DNA of 64,000 nucleotides from Isoetes taiwanensis (Eukaryota > Streptophyta > Lycopodiopsida > Isoetales > Isoetaceae). A model generated the notes under the pieces. It saw only the letters and a list, made by a program, of their open reading frames with translations, did no database searches and was not told where the DNA came from. This document shows positions 1-10,290 of this stretch, piece by piece. The DNA lies in NCBI GenBank assembly GCA_021234155.1, contig JAJEKV010000051.1, positions 1,860,754-1,924,753 on the forward strand, read 5' to 3'. Made by a program: the position numbers and the translations under genes. Position 1 is the first letter of the stretch. Each line of letters opens with the position of its first letter.

Positions 1-469
1 AGGCATATTTCCTCTGTTTGATCCTCTCCTCCAAGCTGCACTGCAAATAGAAGGGAACCTTGTTGCAAACGTGTACACGAAATGAATTTTGAAAGGAGAT
101 GAAAGCTGAGAAACTTTGAATCTTTTTTCCTCCAAGGTTATCAATTCTTCTGCACAGAATACATGGCTGGCTGCACCCGGATTATGGATTATACATCTTT
201 TTGTGGAAGCTTTAAACTCAGTAGATAATTCAACCTATATTCCAACATTGGCATACTGCAGGTAGATGTCATAGTCAATGCTGGCACAAAGGCTCCAGAG
301 TTTGGATCAATGCCAATGGTGGATAATGATTCCAAAGACCTTGTGAAAAAGCCTGGACTTGGATTCTCTTTAGTTGCTCACATTGTATTCCCTGATCTTC
401 CAAAAGCTCATTTATGTCCAGAAGGAAAAAAACACCAGAGAAGTTGAGATTTTTTCAAACGTATACCTG
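1..469. other. AT-rich non-genic stretch with one exon-like reading frame
   Basis: Nothing here can be named. From 262 the plus strand, just after a CAG that could be a splice acceptor, stays open to a TGA near 447 and encodes about 60 residues beginning VDVIVNAGTKAPEFG. The composition looks coding, but I recognise no family. The phrase 'gaaaggagatgaaagctgagaa' occurs near 95 and again near 484, so part of this stretch belongs to the repeat annotated next. No promoter or terminator can be defined. Confidence 0.25.
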
Positions 470-790
470 AAAACGAATTTAGAAAGGAGATGAAAGCTGA
501 GAACTTTGCGCAGGATAGAGTGTGGATAAGTATTTCTAGCTCAACCCCAGTTAGCAAGAAGCCTCGAAACCCTCTGCTTCAGTGTATATAATCCGCTGCA
601 ACATTCTTATGCCCTTTTTGAGTTAGATTGTCGCTGATGCAACATGGGCTTCGCTCCACCGGGCACGCCGTCCGATTCTCAAATCAGAAAGGGATGCAAA
701 CCGGGCGCTGTAGAGAAAAGGAAAGAAGTCGAGGGCAGGCCACATCCGGCTGCCACCATAGCCGAAAAGCTTCATGCTTCTCGAGATTGC
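470..790 (-). repeat. Dispersed repeat, copy A (inverted partner at 22.44-22.78 kb)
   Basis: Read on the minus strand, this segment aligns by eye with the plus strand at about 22,440-22,780. Shared anchors are 'gcggccgatgtggcc'-like and 'cgacttctttcctt' blocks, 'agcccatgttgcat' and 'gttttgaggcttctt'. The two copies are inverted and 22 kb apart, and they are clearly diverged with small indels. Copy B keeps a 110-residue reading frame where copy A does not. It may be an old transposon or a duplicated gene end; the family is not recognised. Confidence 0.55.
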
Positions 791-1039
791 AATGGGGCGC
801 CCTTCCCCGTTCTACAACAGCGCAGTAAGGCTCTCGCTTCAATAGAATACCGTCCCGATCTCTACCGAAAAATCTGAGCCCTCCGATTTAGGGCGTGATG
901 CACTATCCAAAATTTTAAGTGAAATCTGGGCCGTCGAAAATTTTAGGGTTTTATGCACGACATACACTAAAACTTTATAATAAAGGATAGACATTAACGT
1001 CCCTTGTGCCCTCAGGCCCGTGGACTTGTGTAGCATGGG

Positions 1040-1440
1040 CGAGCTCCCTGAAAGGGCGCTACTAGCACATCACGCTGTTATGATGTAGCCTTTTCTGAAG
1101 GCTGACTTTTTTCTATTATTACCGGCATCCCGCTTTACTTTGGCTTCATGGTCGTGCAGTGATGCGTCGTTATCAATCAGCTTTTAACTGAACAATTTGT
1201 GTGGGGTTTATGAGCCGCTTTTGTGCGGTTCATATTACAAACCCTCTTTCCCTGTCTATGACATGGGCTACATTAGTGACGCCGATTACTATCAGGATTA
1301 AAAAACCCCGCCCCGAAGGGTTTTCGAGGAAAAACCTTAATAGTAATGGGCTCACTGATGCACAGTATTATTATCAGATCCGTTTTCCGTCATTTTTGCA
1401 TTTTGGATTTTTCCCACGCCATTATTGTTAGGCTGCAAAA
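1040..1440 (+). other. Island with bacterial-style features (reading-frame end plus terminator-like hairpin)
   Basis: Two short frames end here in a way that looks prokaryotic. One (about 1108-1161) encodes FSIITGIPLYFGFMVVQ followed by TGA, like the last membrane segment of a permease. The second (about 1186-1302) ends VYDMGYISDADYYQD followed by TAA. Directly after that stop comes aaaaaaccccgccccgaagg and then gttttcg, a GC-rich stem with an A/T flank like a Rho-independent terminator. A further small hairpin, GAGCCGCTTTTGTGCGGTTC, lies at about 1211-1230. Seen: the frames and hairpins. Inferred: bacterial or phage ancestry, or contamination. No protein family is confirmed, and chance is a real alternative. 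Confidence 0.25.
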
Positions 1441-2109
1441 ACCCTAAACTAAACTGATTAGTACTGATTAGAGCTCCAATCCGGAGCTATGAATATGTGG
1501 TAATTACTGTCAACATAACATCACGTGTCCAAAGGTCCGTGTTTATAAACCATCTTAAAATATTCTAACTACACTATGTTAACACAATCCCCAGCTTATG
1601 TAGTCACTGCCTAATAGTTCAGATTTATATTAGTGTAAAGCGTCTAAAGAAACTTCCTAATTTCATACATAGCATGCATATACTATGTTGATAGAACTGA
1701 TGCATTGTGCAAAGAAACCGTCCAATTTCATAGCTTACAACAGCCAATCTATATTTATACCTAATGATGATAAAAGAATGAAAAGATCAATCATCCAGAT
1801 TATGCAGATAATGGTATCACCCTTCCCTTGTTTTGTGTGTTACTAGATATTCAATTCAAATGAAAAAGCCTGATTAGATGAGCGTCCTCATCTTCGAGTT
1901 TTTTGAAGGCCTGCAGCATAATTGATTGTGCTATTCTCTGTTCCACTTTGTTGGGCATTCTGCAGTTGGCAAAACTTCTTGTAGAGTCCCAAACATGGTT
2001 TTTGATTATTCTATGGATGTCTTCACATAATCTGCAACACATCCTCAAGCACTTGATGTAAGAGCACTTGTAAGCTATTATTTATTAAAGCCTTTAGGCT
2101 CTCCTTCAG

Positions 2110-2395
2110 TCATTTTGGTGATCCGGAAACCAGTTGGAGGGTCGTGCCCTCGCTATCCTGGCCTACGGCGGGGGTTAGACCCCTCAGTCCGTAGCGCATC
2201 GCAGTCTCCTTTTTTACTACAAATACCACACTTATATACATATGCATTGTGTCTTTTCATGCTGGCTGTTATTCTATGGCGGGAGTTTATAGTGGTCCGG
2301 ATTACCAGTTGGTGGGTCCAGCCCTCGCTATCCTGGTGTACGGCGGAGGCTGAGCCTCTCTGTCCCGTAACTTATTCCGTCCACTTTTTACTCAA
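2110..2395 (+). repeat. Two-copy direct repeat, about 177 bp period
   Basis: A block of roughly 105 bp beginning 'tccggaaaccagttgg' (near 2,120) recurs as 'tccggattaccagttgg' (near 2,297). Both copies contain 'ccctcgctatcctgg', 'tacggcgg' and a 'cagtcc/ctgtccc gta' segment. They are moderately diverged. The GC-rich blocks stand out from AT-rich flanks. No coding capacity or known family was recognised; it may be part of a larger interspersed repeat. Confidence 0.6.
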
Positions 2396-2669
2396 ATGCA
2401 TTTGTCTTGCCTATGCAGCCCCTAGCCTCTGCTGTATTCCCTAACTTGTTGCTGAATATAAACTAGAAATATTTGATCTCTTTTATAAACTTAAGAGCTA
2501 AAGAAATCTCAAAGCCAGAGAAAAGTAGAGAGCAAATTAGAGTGACTAACATGCCAGAAAATGTCTTTACTAAATGCAATGTCTTGAAATCAAAATATAT
2601 GCTACCCCAAGCTAACAGAATTGGTCATTGCCTTGATTCAAAATGAAACAGAAAACTTATCTGGAAGCC

Positions 2670-3065
2670 GTTCGTTCGTGTGCAAAGTTTCAGAGGCCGA
2701 AGTTTCAGAGCTGAACCATCTTTCCCAACAGGCCAATCTCTGAAAAGCTTAAGACCAATGGATGGGGTGCTCAAAGAGCTTTCCAACAAGCCCAAACACA
2801 TCCAAAACTGCCACCAGATACCGAAGTTATGGCCAAAAGAAAACTGCAGCCAAACCCTAGCACCGCCAAAAGAGGGCCGGGACTGTCAGGTGGATTCTGT
2901 CGACCAAAAAACAGAGGAAACACCATACAAATCATACACCGACAGAAAGCTCGTTCGATAAGCTTTCCAACGAGCCCAAGAACAGCTGAATCTGACACCG
3001 GAATCCCGAGTTATGGGCAAAAGAGCAGGGCTGAAACCCTAAGCGCCATCTTGAGCGCCCTGAAT
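2670..3065 (+). repeat. Diverged tandem repeat, about 184 bp period, LTR/UTR-like
   Basis: 'agctttccaacaagccc ... gaagttatggccaaaag ... aaaccctagc' (about 2,779-2,860) recurs as 'agctttccaacgagccc ... cgagttatgggcaaaag ... aaaccctaagc' (about 2,961-3,043). Phrases of the 'afterwards tatggccaaaag' kind are common in plant LTR-retrotransposon LTRs and leaders, so this may be part of a fossil LTR; that is inference. Open frames across it are incidental. Confidence 0.5.
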
Positions 3066-3086
3066 ATTATTTCAGGGCCCAATTTG

Positions 3087-3540
3087 GATTAAGGGTCAAG
3101 ATCGACCCATTTGGAACACTAATCCGCCTCATGCGTTACGCCTCTATTTGGAGAAGTTTTACAACTCGGATTGGGATGATCAAGGCCATTTTGGAACCAA
3201 CCGAGCCTGAAAAACATATTCTGGTGCAGCACATTGAAATTGGAGTAGGGGAAGTGGGTCAAACCCAAGCGTAACGCATGACCCGGATTAAGGAATTGAC
3301 CCCTTTAGACTGTTAATCTGCCTCATGCATTACGCCCCTAGAAACCTAATTTACTCATGCTAGATGGGGATGAGCTTGACCATTTTGGAACCAGCAGAGC
3401 ATGCACGATAAGATGTGCCCAAGATCATGAAATTTGGATAAGTGGAAGTGGGTCACAGTGCAAGCGTAATGCATGACCCGGATTAAGGTGTGAAACCGAC
3501 CCATTTAGAACACTAATCCACCTCATGCATTACGCCTGCC
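3087..3540 (+). repeat. Three-copy repeat with hairpin-forming units, about 200 bp period
   Basis: Three blocks starting 'gattaagg' and ending 'tcatgc(g/a)ttacgcc' lie near 3,087-3,142, 3,291-3,342 and 3,481-3,536. The second and third are preceded by 'aagcgtaa(c/t)gcatgacccg', the inverted complement of the block's own end. Each such unit can therefore fold with GCGTAATGCATGA pairing to TCATGCATTACGC and CGGATTA pairing to TAATCCG/A. Stem and loop are conserved although the sequence between copies has drifted. The function is unknown. Confidence 0.7.
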
Positions 3541-3666
3541 AAATTTGCCCAATTTTGATTGATGTAAACCTACCTAAGCATGATTATGCAAAGATAAAGG
3601 TCGCTATGCCAATAATAAATTGATTGGCAAGGATTTTGAAACCCGCTAAGAGCAAATTGGAGTTGA

Positions 3667-3692
3667 CACGTGGCAACAGAATCTATAAATAG
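3667..3692 (+). promoter_or_regulatory. Promoter-like G-box and TATA box
   Basis: CACGTGG (3,667-3,673, a plant G-box core) is followed 10 bases later by TATAAATA (3,684-3,691) and a GC-rich start region. Spacing and composition suit a Pol II core promoter reading rightwards into the broken reading frames of 4.0-5.05 kb. Because the preceding kilobase looks LTR-like, this could be the promoter of an old LTR. There is no direct evidence for a start site. Confidence 0.45.
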
Positions 3693-4005
3693 GGGCAAGG
3701 AAGTTCACTTGGACACTTCATCAGTTGAAGATTTTGCTCCTCCAAATTAGGCACCAGCCCAAACTACTTAACCAAATCAAGCGATCTTTGACACAATAAG
3801 ATCCATGGCACGAGACAAACAGAGCAGAAAGGAGAAGGAAGGGATTGGCAGATAGATGTGAGAAGTGGTCAATGGACGTGCTATGCTGAGCCATAATCAC
3901 TGCCAACAACCCATCTAACATTTTTATCCTAGTAGTAGAGCTAGCGGAGAGAGTTGTAGGGGTAATCAGCCGCCACTAGACAACTTCCCTGGGATAAATA
4001 TCGAT

Positions 4006-4640
4006 GTGCTGAAAGAAAATTTGGGGAATTAGCAACAGGAAAGCTGAGGGGGAAGAGATTCCCAACAAAACTCAGATAGAGGAGTCGCTCCATGAGTGTG
4101 TTAGGTCAGCGGTGGAAGAGGTCCACCAGCAACTTTGCTGAAGAATATTGGCTATTAGAATACAACCCAGCTTTTATCGAAGAAGATGGCTGAGAGGGTG
4201 GAACAATCCCCCGGGAACGGTCGAGGAAAGAATGAATCTTTGGAAAGAATATTATGAGCAGAGGCGAGCTGAGCACGTAGGGAAGAGCATCCATAGGGAA
4301 AAAGAGAAAGGAGGTGCCAGCACTAGCAAAAGGTGGGATCTTTCACCATTAACACCGCTGGCATGAATTTGGAAGAGATGAGGAGGCAGGCTTAAGAGGA
4401 ATCAAATAAGAGATGGGAAGAGGGAAGGAGATACCAGACCCCACCACCCAATACCCCACTACATGTTCAACCCCCTCCATCATCTCCACCTCCGCCTCCT
4501 CCACCATCTCCACCTCCACCCCCTCCAGCCCCTGAACCGGAAAATGTTTTGCCTAATCCGCCTCCACCACCGCCGCCATATCCACCCCCATCTCCCCCAC
4601 CACCACCCCCTCCACCACCTACTACAAAGATGTAATGTTG
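4006..4640 (+). pseudogene. Broken reading frame ending in a proline-rich tract
   Basis: Discontinuous coding-like sequence lies downstream of the promoter-like element. An acidic segment (NKTQIEESLHECVRSAVEE near 4,050-4,120) is followed by a charged segment with WNNPPGTVEERMNLWKEYYE (about 4,198-4,257). At 4,461-4,625 there is a strongly pyrimidine-biased tract of CC(A/T/G) codons that would encode a long proline run. The frame does not stay open over the whole length. No domain family is recognised; a gag-like or hydroxyproline-rich-protein origin are both possible. The minus-strand arginine/tryptophan-rich frame over the same tract is a shadow of it. Confidence 0.35.
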
Positions 4641-5043
4641 AGAAGGGAGAGTCTTCTAGAGGGAAGCCACCTGAGTAAGACAAAGAAGAAGAGAAAGAGT
4701 GGGACCATGGACAATACTATTCACATGGAAAAGGCCCCCATATACAGACCACCAAAGAGCACAAGGAAGAGGAAAGCTGGACAAGCAACTTTGTCCGAGA
4801 CAAGAGAGTATCAAAAGAGTACTGGACTCTTATGCTCAAAGTGCGCATTTGCAAGGGTTGTACGAGAGATAATGCAAGAGCATAGAGTCTTTTTCTGCTT
4901 CTGACGCAATGCTCATACTGCAAGAAGCAACAGAGGCGGCTATGGTGGGTTTGTTCGAAGACACTAACCTATATGCGTTGCATACCAAGAGAGTAACAAT
5001 TATGCCGAAGGATATGCATTTGGCCAGAAGGATCAGGAATTAA
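4635..5043 (+). pseudogene. Histone H3-like domain with an unusual N-terminal tail (broken)
   Basis: The translation carries histone H3 landmarks in order: a basic tail with PPKSTRKRKAG (about 4,751-4,783), then REYQKSTGLL (compare REIRKYQKSTELL of H3), [10 protein letters not shown] (compare QRLVREIAQD), [20 protein letters not shown] (compare [20 protein letters not shown]) and [19 protein letters not shown] ending at TAA 5,041-5,043 (compare [19 protein letters not shown]). It is intronless, as replication-dependent H3 genes are. Loop 1 is of canonical H3 length, not the longer CENH3 form. The frame is interrupted about once and the canonical ARTKQTARKS tail is replaced, so a normal H3 is not made. 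It sits directly downstream of proline-rich coding remains and may be a retroposed or captured H3. Confidence 0.75.
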
Positions 5044-5706
5044 GATATTTTCAAGTCACAGGCATGGCCGGGCTTTTCAAATACTGTGTAACATATCGAT
5101 GTTAATACAAAGTTTTGAGTCTTGCAACATTGTTTGCATTGTCATGTATTGTTGCTTTTCTTATAAACAAGTGTACTAGTTATTATGTTACATATCAACG
5201 GGCAATATATCGCCTTTAAGCATACGAAAATTGGACTTTTCTAGAGAAAACCCTAAAATTTTGAATGATTATATAAGGATGTCAGTCAACCTCATTTGTC
5301 ACTTTCACAATTATGGTTTTCACTCGTCAAAGTTGGGCGCCAGATCAAACCGCTTATCAGAAATGAACACCATAAGTTACAATGAGTGGTATGCGGTGGG
5401 TGTGCACGCAGATGACACCATTGAGCCGGAAGAAACGTACCCCATTTTTGGTCAAAATTTCTTATTATTGAGAAACATGAGGGAGTTTGAAGTGTATGCA
5501 TAGTGGTTAGCATGGCATGAACACAACAAAATGAAGCAACAAGCTTCCATGACAAAAGATTTTGCAGAAGGTACCTTCAATATAATTCCTGCTTTTTTGG
5601 GTCATTATATGATGCTTCATTTTTTGAGAATTTGAAGAAAGGCTTTTCTTGAGTTGATAAGTATTCTCACACTAAATAGCAATCTCGGAAGGTATATTAC
5701 CACTTT
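5044..5706. other. AT-rich stretch without a recognisable gene
   Basis: A 90-residue plus-strand frame (5,231-5,503) contains SNRLSEMNTISYNEWYAVGV, but no family is recognised and its codon use is not distinctive. The remainder is AT-rich. A TGTAACACCCC motif at about 5,707 opens the LTR-like fossil that follows. Confidence 0.3.
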
Positions 5707-6245
5707 TGTAACACCCCGGGAAGGAGCCACCCCGCTTGCCACCCCACTCTGTAATCGTGAATGAGTACAAGGTCAATACAACAAACATAAGAGTAGCACA
5801 ATCACATGGCAACCCACAAGCCTAAGAGTGCGCAACATAAATAGGAGACTAACAAAGAGATCTAACTAAGATCCTGGTTAGTCCCAGTGGGCAGTCACAG
5901 GTTCCAAGCTCTCTAGATAACAGCAGACAGAGTTCATGGCAGAATGACAAGGCTAGGCCCAATGTTAGAACGGCTAAGGGTCCACATTCAACCGCCCCTC
6001 CTGCAGATACTTTCAGCATAGGATCCATCACATAATACCGAGGCGGCCCCAGTCTTGGGATCGCCGAGCACCTGAAACCCCAGGGCAGCCGGTTCTCCAG
6101 AGCAGAGCCCATAGTGCTCTCGAAAGGCCAGGATCCCCTAGGAGATCTGATCCACCGTATGTTAGGAGAGCCATGGTGAGAGCAAGCAGAGGCAATATTC
6201 ACGTACTCCTCTCTGACAACTTTTCTCCATGTACCCGAGGGCATA
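5707..6245 (+). mobile_element. LTR-like fossil, copy 1 (truncated)
   Basis: It opens TGTAACACCCCGG, a start typical of plant Ty3/Gypsy-type LTRs. It then shares hundreds of bases with two other copies: inverted at about 6,245-7,175 and direct at about 7,695-9,097. Shared blocks include 'gtcccagtgggcagtcacaggttc', 'gcccctcctgcagatac' and 'gttaggagagccatggtgag'. The pair with copy 2 is close (long near-identical runs), so that duplication is much younger than the third copy. The element is broken and carries no recognisable gag or pol here. Long minus-strand frames over it are repeat-derived. Confidence 0.5.
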
Positions 6246-7175
6246 GCCCAAAAACGAATGATTATGTTGATTTATGAAAAGGCATTTCAATTTAAAAAGG
6301 CATTTGAATTCCAGCATTGTAGATGCGTGTTAAACGTGAATTACTGCTATTCTGTGATTAGATGGATATTCAATTCTAGAAAGCCAATTGGATTTCTAGG
6401 TTAGAACTGCTTTCTCTGTGAACATACTAGAATCCTAGGATTGTAGATTAGATCCTTTCGGCCTGCAGACCAGGGTGGGGCCTGGGTCCGGACATGGTAT
6501 ACAAGGGATTCATGATAAGGTCTACTCGTACTTATGTTAGCCTTGCGGGATGTGGCTACGGGGTAACCCTACTCGAACCCCCTTGGAGAGGTGGGGAGAG
6601 GAGAGTGAGAATCCTAGGCTGGTCGTGAGTTGTGTGCTAGCTCCAAGTAGGGGTTAGTAGGTGACCTTCTGATGAGTGGTATGCGAATATTGCCTCTGTC
6701 CTTGGGTACATGGGTAAAAGTCGCCAGAGGGAAGTACGCGAATATTGCCTCTGCTCTCACCACAACTCTCTTAATATATGGTAGATCAGATCCTCCACAG
6801 GGTCCTGGCCTTTCGAGAGCATTATGGGCTCTGCTCTTGAGAACCGGTACCTTGGGGTTTTAGGTGCTCAGGGATCCCAAGACTGGGGCAGCCTCGGTAT
6901 TATGTGATGGATCCTATGCTGAAAGTGTCTGCAGGATGTGCGGTTGGATGTGGACCCTTAGCAGTTCTAACATTGGGCCTAGCCTTGTCATTCTGCCATG
7001 AACTCCATCTGCTGTTATTTAGAGAGCTTGGAACCTGTGACTGCCCACTGGGACTAACCAGGACCTTAGTTAGATCTCTTTCTTAGTCTCCTATTTACGA
7101 TGCGCACTCTTAAGCTTGTGGGTTGTCATGTGATTGTTGTGTTGACGTTGTGCTCGTTCACGATTACAGAGTGGG
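6246..7175 (-). mobile_element. LTR-like fossil, copy 2 (inverted)
   Basis: The reverse complement of this segment matches copy 1 over its outer 450 bases. It continues into the part seen in copy 3 ('ggtcacctactaaccc', 'gcacacaactcac', 'gtagaccttatcatgaa', 'aaggatctaa'). Copies 1 and 2 together form a large inverted repeat with an asymmetric centre. The family is probably Ty3/Gypsy, judged only from LTR-end style. It is broken, with no coding domains visible. Confidence 0.5.
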
Positions 7176-7694
7176 AGTCGACGAAGTGTCCAGGTTCAAA
7201 CACATGTGGTTAAATATATGCTCATAGTGTTTTAGTATATATTCTACTATTCCCTCTCTTCCACCCTTCCTCAATTTTTGACACAAAGGTAACGATAATG
7301 TCGAACAAAGGCGCAGATAGTGAGGAGTTGCACCTCGGATTTAAGCCCAATATTGGCATCCAATTGGGAGATTCAAAGTGGATATGTCAAGGCACAATAT
7401 GCTAATTGACGGGAGAAGAGGTGGACAAAGAATTTGGTAGCCAATCCAAGAAAAAAGCTTGTGGATTGTGTTTTTGCTGGTCATACGGCCCTTATAATGT
7501 AGATAAGGACAAAACCCATAAGATCCCAGAGCTTGAAGGAGAGCCCTATTTGGGTGTATATTGTTGGAGAAAATCCTTGTGTGCATAAGTAATATGAGAC
7601 ACATTTGAGTGCAATATGTTGTATACTTAATACATTATTTTTTTATGGAACTTTCTCGACTCTCTTTGTGTGTCTCATGTAATCAAAATCCCCC
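7176..7694 (+). other. Spacer with short open frames
   Basis: A small frame from an ATG at 7,299 (MSNKGADSEELHLGFKPNIG, then more) runs about 32 codons to a stop and is followed by a second, 60-residue frame (7,406-7,588) with CGLCFCWSYGPYNVDKDK. The first resembles, only weakly, the region before a BED zinc finger in some plant hAT-like transposases. I would not call it without a profile search. Nothing else is recognised. Confidence 0.2.
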
Positions 7695-9097
7695 CCTCCC
7701 TCCCAGGTGTCACCCTACTGGATGCCACTATGCACGCAGCCAGAACACACCCCCTAATTGGCGAGCAAAGAGCCCTCATGACATCCACTGCAATAACATC
7801 TATTGCAAGAGAGAGATACAACATAACAGATACATTAAAACAATACATTGGCAACCCACAAGGCCAGAGTGCACAACATAATAGATAAATGGACTAAACA
7901 TCAAAGAGTTCTAGGCTCTAACTCTTGATCCCTATAGCTAGTCAGTCCCAGTGGCATGTCAAAGGTTCTGAGCTCTCAAGCAAATGGAGATATGGCAAAA
8001 TGACAACTTGGCTAGGACCAATGTGAGAAAGGCTAAAGGTCCACATCCAATTGCCCCTCCTGCAAACACTCTCAAAGTAGGACTTATCATACAACACTAA
8101 GGCGGCCCCATGTTGAGGATTTCAAGGTACCCGAATCCTTAAGCTATCTTGTCCTCTAAGAGCCCCCATAAGCTACCCCAGATGAGCCAGGATCCCATGG
8201 GGAATCCGATCTATCCTATGTTAGGAGAGCCATGGTGAGAATACCAACTGAGTACCTCCTCCTCGACATTGCTTTACCAAATCGAGCCTTCTCATGTTTC
8301 ATACCACAAGACATTCCCCCGACAGGAGGTCACCTACCAACCCCCTACTCGAGATTGGCACACAACTCACAATTGGCTGGTGTTCTCACCCTTTCCTCTT
8401 CATCATTTCTCCCACAGAGGGGATCCGACGCCACCATGTCCCAAAGCTAACATAAGTAATGCAGTAGACCTTATCATGAAGCCCTCGATATTATACCCAA
8501 ACCATATCGCCCTGGTCTGCATGCCGCAAGGATCTAACATGTACTAACATCTAAGAGCATACATCCTATTCAACCCAAGGAATCATACAATCAAATACAT
8601 CATAGAAATAACACCAGCATAATCTAATCATCCATCTAATAAACCAAAATTATATTAAGTAATCCATCCAAGGGTGAAATTACTAGAATAAGACCACAAG
8701 CTTACCTCCAATCAGTGTGGGCAGGGACAGAGTGAGGCAAGATCATGTAGCTAAATAAAATGGACAATATCTCCAAATCGGCACCTCAATTGATCAATCC
8801 CAACAACCATCGTCGAGCTCATCACGGCAATCTTAAATGAGGGGCTGGATGACCCCTTTTGGGCACGTAATGCCCAAGATAAAAGATTTCCAAGGTTGAG
8901 GAGGTGCTAGTCCCAAATGTTTGGGCCATAGAACCAAACATCCAAACTATACTAAATCTCATCCAAGACTCAAAGCATGCCACAAGGCATCATTTTAGCC
9001 ATCTATATGTCATCAATAGTGTCAAATGACATGTCACTATAATGACTCATTTGATAACTGGAAGGTTGGAAGCCATGGTAACACGGAAGTGTTACAC
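7695..9097 (+). mobile_element. LTR-like fossil, copy 3 (older, about 1.4 kb)
   Basis: It is parallel to copy 1 and clearly more diverged. It starts near 'tcccaggtgtcaccct' and can be followed through 'gcccctcctgcaaacactctc', 'gttaggagagccatggtgaga' and 'gtagaccttatcatgaagccc', perhaps to the 'gtgttacac' motif near 9,090, which would be a plausible LTR end matching the TGTAACAC start. It looks like a solo or isolated LTR, broken and old. Family and end points are inferred. Confidence 0.45.
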
Positions 9098-9275
9098 TCT
9101 CCCCACCTTCAGCTAGATGCTCTCCTCAGCGCCGGAGAGAAGCCGTGGTAACATAGGGGTGTTACCTTCAACCGGATGTTGTCCTCGGCGTCGGAGAGAA
9201 GCCATGGTAAGACTTGGGTGTTACACTCTTCCCAGCTCCAACCAAACGCTGACCTCAGCGTCGAGCACTTCGTAT
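9069..9275 (+). repeat. Three-copy tandem repeat, 59-70 bp units
   Basis: Units start 'agccatggtaacacgg' (9,071), 'agccgtggtaacatagg' (9,141) and 'agccatggtaagacttgg' (9,200). Each continues through a 'tgttac' block, a 'ctcctcagcg/ctcggcg' block and 'ccggagagaa/tcggagagaa'. The repeat lies at the edge of the LTR-like copy 3 and resembles the internal repetition often seen next to LTR ends. It is non-coding. Confidence 0.8.
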
Positions 9276-9876
9276 GGATGCAATGCAACATGAGCAATCC
9301 AAATAGCAAGCAACGTAGACAATACCAAGAAAGTCAGGCAGACAATAGACAATTAAGTAGACTATAAAATAATTACCACCACGTGTATATATAATGATAT
9401 TATAATTAACATATTATCAAAACAACAACTTATAACTATACTAAAAATGTATGTCCAATACTGTTAAGGCAGTGAACAACGATTATTACTAATGGACAAG
9501 GTATATTTCCCACCTTCAAAGGCTAGGAAGTTGTCTAGAACTAAATACTCTAACTAGAATAAACTACGGTGAGAAGTGGTAGACACTTCCCCCCTTCAAG
9601 AACAACCTCTTCCAAAACTCGAAGAACATTTAGACTTAGGTCAAAAGGATGGTATCTTCCCATATTATCGTACTGAATAGCCCATTCCAAATGATAGGCC
9701 TTCTAGCAGTGGTTATGACACAAGGTAATGGATATCCAGAAACCCACAATGAGCAAAGACAAACGTGTCGCAACATTTAGTCACAATTTGGCGTTTTGGG
9801 GAAGTGTCACAAAATTTGGGACTATGATACCAACCACTCAAACAAAATATCCCCATTGTTTTCGAAGGATTAACCA

Positions 9877-10136
9877 GTAAATTTTAGGATAGTCTTTCTT
9901 GTCTATAGCCATGCTATCAAACTTTTTGAATGCTTAATATGGTGCCAAACAGTTATAGTCCCACTCCCACTTTTCTACAAGCTTAGGTGGTTTGTGCCTT
10001 AAAAAAGTAAATTTTAGGATAGTCTTTCTTGTCTATAGCCATGCTATCAAACTTTTTGAATGCTTAATATGGTGCCAAACAGTTAATAGTCCCACTCCCA
10101 CTTTTCCACAAGCTTAGGTGGTTTGTGCCTTAAAAA
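9877..10136 (+). repeat. Tandem duplication, 130 bp x 2
   Basis: 'gtaaattttaggatagtctttc ... gtttgtgccttaaaaaa' is present twice head to tail, at 9,877-10,006 and 10,007-10,136. Only one or two differences were seen by eye, so the duplication is recent. Non-coding. Confidence 0.9.
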
Positions 10137-10236
10137 AGATCAGTTGCATGAATTGAGCCCATTTTACAATATTCTCTTGCTTGAAAGTTCCAATCAATTT
10201 GTTTGATGTCAATATTGATGTGCAATCCTAATTATA

Positions 10237-10290
10237 TTATACAAGAAATTTATCGCGGCGGCCAAGGCCGCCGCGAACATTTCTCTTTCC
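10237..10290 (+). mobile_element. CACTA-like transposon terminus (left)
   Basis: TTATACAAGAAATTTATCG (10,237 onward) is followed by CGCGGCGGCCAAGGCCGCCGCG, a perfect hairpin with two 10-base arms and an AA loop, and then AACATTTCT. Plant CACTA elements typically start CACTACAAGAAA and then carry GC-rich inverted subterminal units. Here the first five bases would be decayed (TTATA). The same 44 bases occur inverted at about 24,450-24,493. Seen: the hairpin and the inverted partner. Inferred: CACTA membership. Confidence 0.45.

Noticed and set aside
4480-4683. Minus-strand Arg/Trp-rich frame
   Set aside because: Shadow of the plus-strand proline-codon tract.
7299-7588. hAT transposase BED finger
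   Set aside because: Only a short stretch before the expected finger is reminiscent; no Cys/His pattern.
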